This document shows positions 6,802-12,116 of a DNA stretch of 12,116 nt, piece by piece (position 1 is the stretch's first letter; every line of letters begins with the position of its first letter). The notes beneath the pieces were generated by a model that saw only the letters and a program-made list of their open reading frames with translations, had not been told where the DNA came from and searched no databases. The stretch is from Actinomycetes bacterium. Its GTDB lineage: Bacteria > Actinomycetota > Acidimicrobiia > Acidimicrobiales > Palsa-688. Where the stretch lies: NCBI GenBank assembly GCA_021798075.1, contig JAJZYO010000029.1, forward strand, positions 1 through 12,116, given 5' to 3'. The translations under genes were made by a program, and so were the position numbers.

Positions 6802-6850
6802 AGCATGGCGGGGCAGGACGAAAGCCTTGCCGACGGTCGAGCACCGGGCT

Positions 6851-6856
6851 ATAGTA
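6851..6856 (-). promoter_or_regulatory. Candidate -10 hexamer of the pit promoter
   Basis: On the minus strand TACTAT (followed by AGC) lies 8 bases downstream of the last heptamer of the PHO-box array. In PhoP/PhoB-activated promoters the activator array replaces or overlaps the -35, leaving about 8-11 bases to the -10, so the placement fits. It implies a leader of roughly 115 bases for pit. Assigned by eye only. Confidence 0.5.
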
Positions 6857-6864
6857 CAGGCCAA

Positions 6865-6916
6865 GGTGAACACCAGGTTAACAAATGGTGAACCGAAGTT
6901 GAACTGAAGGGTGATC
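6865..6916 (-). promoter_or_regulatory. PHO-box-like array: heptamers repeated every 11 bases (predicted PhoP site)
   Basis: Read on the minus strand the units are GTTCAAC (6904-6898), GTTCACC (6893-6887), GTTAACC (6882-6876) and GTTCACC (6871-6865), each separated by 4 less-conserved bases, an exact 11-base period. A weaker fifth unit, GATCACC (6916-6910), is one base out of phase. Direct repeat units of 11 bases with a GTTCACC core are the known PhoP-binding pattern in Streptomyces. The array lies immediately upstream of a -10-like hexamer facing the pit gene, a classical Pho-regulated function. The same array is upstream of the divergent sugar ABC operon and could also affect it, for example by repression. 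Confidence 0.82.
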
Positions 6917-6963
6917 CACGATGTGGACCGTGCGGTATCCCGGCCGCCCAAGGAGGGACGTCC

Positions 6964-7050
6964 ATGGCGTTCACGGAGTTTTGGCGCCCCCTTCTCGCTC
7001 GGTTCAAGTTGCCGTCACGGGGTGTTCAGGCGGGCCTCGAGCGGTTGTAG
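6964..7050 (+). CDS. Small ORF, 28 codons, upstream of the sugar ABC importer
   Basis: An ATG at 6964 is preceded by AAGGAGGG (6950-6957) at ideal spacing, the strongest ribosome binding site in this region, and opens a 28-codon frame (starting MAFTEFWRPLLARF, ending in GLERL) closed by TAG at 7048-7050. The stop is 10 bases before the ATG of the first permease, which has only a weak site of its own. The peptide is basic and amphipathic, with no signal peptide or known motif. It may be a real small protein, or a leader ORF that couples translation into the permease gene. It does not match any attenuator peptide I recognise (no run of one amino acid). Existence as a translated ORF is plausible, function unknown. 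Confidence 0.45.
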   Translation: MAFTEFWRPLLARFKLPSRGVQAGLERL

Positions 7051-7060
7051 AGCGTGGGCG

Positions 7061-8017
7061 ATGAGCACGGTAGTGCAAGCCGCTCCGGCGCCACCCCGTG
7101 CCGCACCGAGTTGGTCCAGCCAGAGGCGTGCCCGCTCGCGGCCCGCGAGCTTCATAAGAAGCGGCCGTTACGCGCCCGTTTACCTCGCGCCGGCGCTCCT
7201 CATCTTTCTCGTGTTCATCGTCGGGCCGTCGATATTCGTCCTCTTTATCAGTTTCTTCGACTGGAACCTCCTCAACGCTTCTATGTCGCACTTCGTCGGC
7301 GGGGCCAATTACGTGGACCTCGTGTCCTCGTCGCAGTTCTGGCAGGCTGTGGTGGTCTCGGTCTATTTCGTGGGCGTGACGGTGACCGCGAGCGTCTTTT
7401 TCGGGCTCGGCATCGCCCTTTTGCTCTCCGGCGCCGGCTTGCTCCGCCGGGTCGTGCGCTTGGCCGTCCTCACGCCGTACTTCACGCCCGTGGTGGCGAC
7501 CTCGATCGTGTGGATATGGATCTTCAACCCCCAGTTCGGCCTCTTGGACAGCGTCCTCCACATCGCCGGCCTGCCCACGGAAAACTGGCTCGAATCGGCC
7601 ACCTGGGCGCTCCCAGCGGTGATCGCCTACACGCTCTGGCACAACCTCGGTTTCACGGTCATAATCTTCCTCGCCGGGCTCGCCACGGTGTCCCAGGAGC
7701 TGCGCGAAGCAGCTCGCTGCGACGGTGCCGGCCGGCTGCGCGAGGTATGGCACGTCGTGCTGCCCCAGCTGTCGCAGGTGACGCTCTTTGTCGCGGTGAT
7801 CACGACCATCGATTCCCTGAAGGCTTTCACCCAGTTCTACACGATGACCCAAGGTGGCCCGCTCGGTCACACGACCACGCTCGGGTACCTGCTCTACGAG
7901 GACAACTTCGTCTTCTACAAGACCGGCCCGTCGGCTGCGATCGCTGTCGTGCTGTTCGTGGTTATCGTAGCGTTCACCCTCGTCCAGTTACGGCTGGCAC
8001 GCCGAAGAGGCACATGA
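7061..8017 (+). CDS. Sugar ABC transporter permease, MalF/UgpA type
   Basis: A 318-residue inner-membrane permease of a CUT1-type carbohydrate ABC importer. A basic, Ser/Pro/Ala-rich cytoplasmic N-terminus (1-36) precedes about six hydrophobic segments, near 38-66, 97-124, 131-157, 185-210, 236-255 and 289-312. The EAA loop that contacts the ATPase is clear at 215-235 (REAARCDGAGRLREVWHVVL). A P-x-x-LIFLVFIVGPSIF first helix and the SFFDWN segment after it are typical of MalF/UgpA-like subunits. The frame is open back to a GTG at 6911, but that start would lie within the PHO-box array and add an unlikely Arg/Ser-rich stretch, so ATG 7061 is preferred. It is first in the order permease, binding protein, permease; translation is probably coupled to the small ORF ending 10 bases upstream. 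Confidence 0.9.
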   Translation: MSTVVQAAPAPPRAAPSWSSQRRARSRPASFIRSGRYAPVYLAPALLIFLVFIVGPSIFVLFISFFDWNLLNASMSHFVGGANYVDLVSSSQFWQAVVVSVYFVGVTVTASVFFGLGIALLLSGAGLLRRVVRLAVLTPYFTPVVATSIVWIWIFNPQFGLLDSVLHIAGLPTENWLESATWALPAVIAYTLWHNLGFTVIIFLAGLATVSQELREAARCDGAGRLREVWHVVLPQLSQVTLFVAVITTIDSLKAFTQFYTMTQGGPLGHTTTLGYLLYEDNFVFYKTGPSAAIAVVLFVVIVAFTLVQLRLARRRGT

Positions 8018-8063
8018 CCTCCCACCAATACAAAACCCTACCTACCGAAAGGAGCACAAACAT

Positions 8064-9347
8064 ATGAGAGCCCGACGCCTCTCTCTAGCCGGTATACCCA
8101 CCGCTGTTGCCACCCTGGCAACCTTCGTGGTGGCCCCGGCAGCGCCCGCTGCCGCAGCCGCCAAAGTGTCGATCTCTTTCATGGAGGCGATGTCCTCCGG
8201 CACGCAAAAGACGGCCCTTTCCGCTCTCACGAGCGAGTTCGAAAAGGCCAACCCCGGCATCACGGTGCAGCTGGTCGCAGAGCCAGACTACGGCACTTTG
8301 TTGCAAAAAGAGGAGGCCGCGGTCGCCGCCGGCAACCCCCCGACCATGGGCCAGGCGTACGAAAACTGGGCCGCCACCTTCGCCGCCTCCAAGGCGATCG
8401 TACCCCTCGGGGGCTACGTGAGCGGCAAGCACGGGGTGAGCGGGGCCGCCCAGAAGCAGATCTGGCCAAGTGTCTGGAAAGACCTCTACCTACCGGACGG
8501 GAAGATCTGGATGTGGCCGTTCAACAAGAGCGACTACGTGGTCTATTACAACTCCGACATGCTCGCCAAGAACCACGTCTCGGTGCCGACGACCTGGGCA
8601 CAGTGGGTGGCCGACGGTGCCAAGCTCACGACCGGTGCCGACTGGGCGGAAAGCATAGACACCGGCACCCTTTCTGCACCCGCAAACGGGACTTACGTCT
8701 ACCTCTCCATGGTGCGGGCCTACGGGGGCACCTGGACCAATAACCAAAAGCCCACGCTCGACACGCCGGCCGCCGTTTCTGCCTTGTCCATGCTCCAGTC
8801 CATGGTGAAGAAGGGGTACGTGAAGATCGGGACCAACTACCCCGGCCAGACCGCCCTCGGGGCCGGACGGAGCGCCTTCGACATCTCGACGGTCGCAGGG
8901 TACCCCTACGTGGTCGACGCGGTCGGCAAGAAGTTCACTCTCGAGGTGGCGGCCGTGCCGTCAGGGCCCGCCGGCCAGGCCAACGCCCTCGAAGGGACCA
9001 ACGTGGTCATGTTCTCCAAGGCGACTCGCGCCGAACGCTCGGCCGCCTGGTCGTTCATGAAGTGGCTGTCCGAGCCCAAGCAGACCGCCTACTGGGCCGA
9101 GGAGACCGGCTACCTGCCTGTCACCAAGGCCGCCCTCCCGCTCATGGCGGGCTACGACGCCACGCACCCCTACCAGAAGATCGCCGCCGAGGAGCTCCAG
9201 TACGCCACGCCGAGCCCCGCCTTTTCCTGGTGGACCGAGGCGGTCGGCCAGGTAGGCACGGCGCTCCAAGCCGCGCTCGTAAACGGGGAGGCCCCCGCAC
9301 AAGCCTTGGCGGCGGCCCAGCAAAAGGCCATGGCGGCCCTCCACTGA
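8064..9347 (+). CDS. Extracellular sugar-binding protein of ABC importer (family 1 solute-binding protein)
   Basis: A 427-residue exported solute-binding protein that captures a carbohydrate outside the membrane and delivers it to the two flanking permeases. Residues 1-33 form a signal peptide: basic start (MRARR), hydrophobic core, then an Ala-rich end with an AAA-K junction suitable for signal peptidase I. The mature part starts with a VSISFMEAMSSG strand and shows the family 1 layout: EFEKANPGITVQLV (54-67), a PDYGTLLQKEEAAVAAGNPP segment, a YNSDML hinge block, and SKATRAERSAAWSFMKWLSEP followed by AEETGYLPV near the C-terminus, both hallmarks of these proteins. Unusually it has no lipobox and no cysteine at all. 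The ATG has AAAGGAG about 9 bases upstream, and the 46-base spacer before it gives the gene its own strong translation start. The sugar bound is unknown. Confidence 0.92.
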   Translation: MRARRLSLAGIPTAVATLATFVVAPAAPAAAAAKVSISFMEAMSSGTQKTALSALTSEFEKANPGITVQLVAEPDYGTLLQKEEAAVAAGNPPTMGQAYENWAATFAASKAIVPLGGYVSGKHGVSGAAQKQIWPSVWKDLYLPDGKIWMWPFNKSDYVVYYNSDMLAKNHVSVPTTWAQWVADGAKLTTGADWAESIDTGTLSAPANGTYVYLSMVRAYGGTWTNNQKPTLDTPAAVSALSMLQSMVKKGYVKIGTNYPGQTALGAGRSAFDISTVAGYPYVVDAVGKKFTLEVAAVPSGPAGQANALEGTNVVMFSKATRAERSAAWSFMKWLSEPKQTAYWAEETGYLPVTKAALPLMAGYDATHPYQKIAAEELQYATPSPAFSWWTEAVGQVGTALQAALVNGEAPAQALAAAQQKAMAALH

Positions 9348-9351
9348 GCAG

Positions 9352-10221
9352 GTGGCGGCGCGACTGGCAGTTGCTCTGCGGGTCGGGGCGCGTTGGCGGC
9401 GCGCCCTGCCCCGGCGGCCCGGCTCCACGCTGGCCGTGGTCCTGATCGGGGCGCTGTTCGCCTTCCCCTTCTATTGGGTCATCACGACATCGTTCGACAC
9501 GAGCTCGGAGGTCTACAGCTTCCCGCCGCGGTTCTTCCCCGGGGGCGACGCCGGTAACTACGCCCGGGCCTGGGGCGAGGCCCCGTGGGTGCACTACTTC
9601 TTGAACACTGTCTTGATAGCGGGGTGCACCGTGGTACTGGTCCTGGCCACTTCGCTACTCGCCGGCTTCGCCCTCGGCGTAATGCGCTACCGGGGCAGGG
9701 AAATCTGTTTCGTGCTGGTCCTGATGATCCTGATGGTGCCCCAGGTGGTGCTCATCATCCCCGACTACATAGTCTTGGACGACATCCACTGGCTCAACAC
9801 CTACTGGGCGCAGATCGTGCCGTGGGGCGCGTCGGTGTTCGGCATCTTCCTGCTCCGCCAGTTCTTCCAGTCCCTGCCCGAAGAACTGATCGAGGCCGCC
9901 GAGCTCGACGGCGCCTCGCAACTGCGGTTCTTGTGGAAGGTGGCCGCCCCCCTGGCCTGGCCCGCCATCATCACGATCGGCCTCTATGTCTTCATAGGCT
10001 CCTGGGACAGCTTCCTCTGGCCGTTCATAATGACTAGCAGCGCTTCGGTCCAGCCCATCGAGGTCGGCCTGGCCACCTTCTTGGGGACCAACGGCACGGA
10101 CTGGACCGGCCTGTCGGCCGCGGTGGTGTTCACCAGCCTTCCGGTTATGGTCGTCTTCATGCTCTCACAGCGCCGGCTCGTCGAGGGGGCCTTCGCCGGC
10201 ACGGGCGCGGTAAAGGGATGA
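9352..10221 (+). CDS. Sugar ABC transporter permease, MalG/UgpE type
   Basis: The second inner-membrane subunit of the importer, 289 residues with about six hydrophobic segments. The first helix ends in FAFPFYWVITTSFD (36-49), the usual MalG/UgpE signature, followed by FPPRFFPGG and HYFLNTVLIAG. The EAA loop (EAAELDGASQLRFLWKVAAP, 181-200) is intact. The chosen GTG lies 4 bases after the binding-protein stop and needs translational coupling, as no good ribosome binding site is visible. It overlaps the HAD gene through ATGA. No ATPase gene is next to it, so the importer probably uses a shared MsiK-like ATPase encoded elsewhere. MalG-type subunits pair with MalF-type ones, as the upstream permease does here. 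Confidence 0.92.
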   Translation: MAARLAVALRVGARWRRALPRRPGSTLAVVLIGALFAFPFYWVITTSFDTSSEVYSFPPRFFPGGDAGNYARAWGEAPWVHYFLNTVLIAGCTVVLVLATSLLAGFALGVMRYRGREICFVLVLMILMVPQVVLIIPDYIVLDDIHWLNTYWAQIVPWGASVFGIFLLRQFFQSLPEELIEAAELDGASQLRFLWKVAAPLAWPAIITIGLYVFIGSWDSFLWPFIMTSSASVQPIEVGLATFLGTNGTDWTGLSAAVVFTSLPVMVVFMLSQRRLVEGAFAGTGAVKG

Positions 10222-11135
10222 GCCCCGAGCCGCCAGCCGCCCCGGCCACGCCCCACATCCTGCGCCGGCCGGTCACCGCCGTGGTCTTCTGGGACTTCGA
10301 CGGCACCGTGTACCGGGCGCCGGCGGGGTGCCGGCGCTACGGCGAGGAGATCGCCCGTTGGCTCGCCCCGGGCCAACGTGGCGAGTACCTGGCCAGCCTC
10401 GACCAGTACCTTTCGGGCCAAGGCGGCATCCACGCCGCGGATGGCTGGGAGGCGGCGGTCGAGCTGGCGGCCCGCTACCTGGTGGCCGGCGACGGCGTGG
10501 GGTCGACCGCCGGCGACGGCGTGAGGTCGACCGCCGGCGAGGGGCCCAGCGACGAGGACCGGCCCAGCGACGTCCCTCCCCCAGCCGGGCCGCCGGCAGG
10601 CCCGAGCGCGCTCAGCCCGAGCCGTTTTCACGAAGAGTTCCGGCGGGCACGGGAGTACATGGAAAGCGGCGAGTGCCCGCTCGAAGTGCCCAGAGGGTTG
10701 CCCGAGGCCATCGCCCGCATGCGGCCCATTTCCAGGCACATCCTCCTCACCAACACTCCCGCGTTCGGCGTCTACCGGCTCCTCCACCGCCTCGGGATCG
10801 CCCAGTGCTTCGACGAGGTGGTCTGCGAAGCCGCCAAGCCCACCCTGCTCCCTGCTCGCCTTGCTGCCGCGGCGTCCGTCTACGGGCTGCAGATGCCGTC
10901 GGTCCTTTGCGTTGGGGACCACTTCGATAACGACGTCGCCCCCGCCCTCGCCGCTCGCGCCGCTGGGGCCTACGTCAACGCCTACGGTGCCGGCCCCGCC
11001 GGCGCCGCCGACTTCGAAGGCCCGGTGCTCGAAGCCATCCTCTCCGACATCGAGCGCTGGGTAAGCACTGCCGGCGCCCGCCGCTCGGCCGAGACGCGAG
11101 CACCGGTGCCGTCGGGAGGAAAGGAGCAGACCTGA
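10218..11135 (+). CDS. HAD-superfamily hydrolase, probable phosphatase
   Basis: A 305-residue cytoplasmic HAD-fold hydrolase, most likely a phosphatase of small phosphorylated metabolites. Motif I is DFDGT (26-30) with nucleophile Asp26 and acid/base Asp28, motif II is LLTNT (176-180), motif III is Lys207 in AKP, and motif IV is VGDHFDND (232-239). A cap region between motifs I and II (about 32-170) contains a hydrophilic Gly/Ser/Asp/Pro-rich insert at 90-132 built partly from a DNA tandem repeat. It overlaps the permease stop by 4 bases and stops one base before the next gene, so it is part of the transporter operon. A sugar-phosphate substrate, such as one derived from mannose-1-phosphate, would suit the context but is inference. 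Confidence 0.85.
   Translation: MSPEPPAAPATPHILRRPVTAVVFWDFDGTVYRAPAGCRRYGEEIARWLAPGQRGEYLASLDQYLSGQGGIHAADGWEAAVELAARYLVAGDGVGSTAGDGVRSTAGEGPSDEDRPSDVPPPAGPPAGPSALSPSRFHEEFRRAREYMESGECPLEVPRGLPEAIARMRPISRHILLTNTPAFGVYRLLHRLGIAQCFDEVVCEAAKPTLLPARLAAAASVYGLQMPSVLCVGDHFDNDVAPALAARAAGAYVNAYGAGPAGAADFEGPVLEAILSDIERWVSTAGARRSAETRAPVPSGGKEQT
10485..10543 (+). repeat. In-frame 24-base tandem repeat within the HAD gene
   Basis: A 24-base unit occurs at 10485-10508 and again at 10509-10532 with one substitution (G to A), then as a partial third copy (10533-10543). It encodes AGDGVGST followed by AGDGVRST and AGEG. Because 24 is a multiple of three, copy-number changes keep the reading frame. It falls in a predicted flexible insert of the cap region, away from the catalytic motifs. 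Confidence 0.9.
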
Positions 11136-11136
11136 C

Positions 11137-12116
11137 ATGGCACTGCTTTCGTTTTACGGCGGGGTCGGCAGGATCGGCTCCACCAAGGTCCTAGTCGAAC
11201 AGGACGGCTGGCGCGTCTTTCTGGACCTCGGGCTACTGGTCCCCGACCAGCACCAGCTCCTCCAGCCTTCGCTCCAGCTCCGGCCCGGGGCAGAACTGGC
11301 CACCCGCCTCCGCCTTGGCGAGGCGCCCCGCATCCCCCGTCTCTACCGCGCCGGCGCCCTGGAGGGCCTCGACCTCGAGGGCGGCACTGACGGCCGTACA
11401 GCCCTTTTCATAAGCCACTGCCACATCGACCACATGGGCCTGATCGGCTGGGTCGACCCGGGGGTGCCCATCTACGCCGCACCCGAGTCGGTCCGTATGG
11501 TCGAGGCGCTGGAGGCGGCGGGGCTCGGCCCAGAGGGTGGGGCACCCAGGTTGCTGCCCATGGCGGAGGACGAGGTGGTCGAGGTCGGGCCGCTCCAAGT
11601 CGAGCGGGTCACGGTCGACCACGACGTGCCCGGGGCTTCGGCCTACCTCGTCCACACCGACGAGGGCATTGTGGCCTACAGCGGCGACATACGCCTGCAC
11701 GGGCGCCACCCCGAGCGTACGATGCGCTTCGCGTCTCGCGCCGCCGGGGCCGCAGCCCTCGTGATCGAGGGGACCTCACTATCGGGGGACCCTGCCCACG
11801 TGCCCTCCAGTGAGGCCTCGGTCGACGAGGCGTACGACAAAGTGCTCTCGGCGACGCCGGGCCTCGTGCTCCAGACCCTCTATTCCCGCGACACCGAACG
11901 CGTCCGGGCCTTCACCGAGATGGCGGCCGGCCACGGGCGCCAGGTGCTCTGGCCGGCGCCGCTGGCCAAGTTCCTCAGCGCTTATGGCCTTCAGGGCGTG
12001 CGGGCGCTCGACGACGAGGCGATAGCCGAGGCCCGTTCATCACCCGAGAGCTTCGCCGTCCAGATTGCCGTCGCCGAACTCGACCGGCTCCTCGAGCTGC
12101 CGCTCGGTCCCGGCTC
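11137..12116 (+). CDS. Metallo-beta-lactamase/beta-CASP protein, RNase J-like (3' end cut by window)
   Basis: The first 326 codons of a protein that runs off the right edge. It opens with FYGGVGRIGSTKVLVE (6-21) and FLDLG (28-32), the first strands of RNase J-like enzymes. The zinc-binding motif is SHCHIDHMGL (93-102, H-x-H-x-D-H), followed by a lone metal His in VDHDVPGAS (160-168), and YSGDIRLHGRH (181-191) whose Asp184 bridges two zincs. LVLQTLYSRDTERVRAFTEM onward resembles the start of a beta-CASP domain, as in nucleases acting on RNA or DNA. A nuclease role is therefore the best guess, but a metabolic hydrolase is possible. The ATG at 11137 has AAAGGAG about 10 bases upstream and follows the HAD stop by one base, so the genes are co-transcribed. 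Confidence 0.85.
   Translation, partial: MALLSFYGGVGRIGSTKVLVEQDGWRVFLDLGLLVPDQHQLLQPSLQLRPGAELATRLRLGEAPRIPRLYRAGALEGLDLEGGTDGRTALFISHCHIDHMGLIGWVDPGVPIYAAPESVRMVEALEAAGLGPEGGAPRLLPMAEDEVVEVGPLQVERVTVDHDVPGASAYLVHTDEGIVAYSGDIRLHGRHPERTMRFASRAAGAAALVIEGTSLSGDPAHVPSSEASVDEAYDKVLSATPGLVLQTLYSRDTERVRAFTEMAAGHGRQVLWPAPLAKFLSAYGLQGVRALDDEAIAEARSSPESFAVQIAVAELDRLLELPLGPG

Noticed and set aside
6735..6806. A 24-codon ORF in the pit leader, minus strand, from ATG 6806
   Set aside because: There is no ribosome binding site and the peptide is Arg/Gly-rich, as chance translation of GC-rich DNA gives.
5747..6844. A 365-codon minus-strand open frame overlapping pit
   Set aside because: It lies in another frame on the same strand as the PiT permease, which has both G-x-N-D motifs; the alternative has none.
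6911..7060. Extended permease start at GTG 6911
   Set aside because: This would place the start in the PHO-box array and add about 50 Arg/Ser-rich residues; ATG 7061 gives a normal 318-residue permease.

Overview
The window is about 12.1 kb of very GC-rich DNA (high GC at third codon positions, several GTG starts, strong GGAGG-type ribosome binding sites, densely packed genes). It most resembles an actinobacterial chromosome, possibly an Acidimicrobiia-like lineage. That placement is an inference from composition, protein style and a Streptomyces-like PHO box; no rRNA or other marker gene is present. I see no tRNA, rRNA, CRISPR array, insertion sequence or prophage gene.

Left part (1-3916), glycan metabolism. 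A GT4-type glycosyltransferase, cut by the left edge, overlaps by 4 bases a protein resembling (alpha/alpha)6-toroid glycosidases. Two different GH130 (mannoside phosphorylase-type) genes follow and are transcribed divergently from a short region holding an 18-base inverted repeat. The minus-strand GH130 gene converges on the toroid gene and overlaps it by 64 bases. Together they suggest synthesis or remodelling, and phosphorolysis, of a beta-mannoside or related oligosaccharide that yields mannose-1-phosphate.

Middle part (3952-6916), minus strand. In transcription order: a PiT-family phosphate permease, a DUF47/PhoU-like partner, and a PfkB/ribokinase-family sugar kinase. Upstream of the permease is an array of heptamers (GTTCACC and variants) repeated every 11 bases, the arrangement of the actinobacterial PhoP (PHO) box, followed by a plausible -10 hexamer. 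This links the operon to phosphate starvation.

Right part (6964-12116), plus strand. A 28-codon small ORF with an ideal ribosome binding site precedes a sugar ABC importer in the order permease, solute-binding protein, permease, with no ATPase gene. It is followed, with overlapping or nearly touching ends, by a HAD-family hydrolase and an RNase J-like metallo-beta-lactamase protein cut by the right edge. The importer may feed sugar to the GH130, kinase and HAD enzymes. A phosphate-regulated Pi importer next to phosphate-consuming phosphorylases is biochemically sensible, but a functional link is inference.

The only gene-poor stretch over 300 bases is 6727-7060. It holds the PHO box, the pit promoter and leader, and the small ORF.
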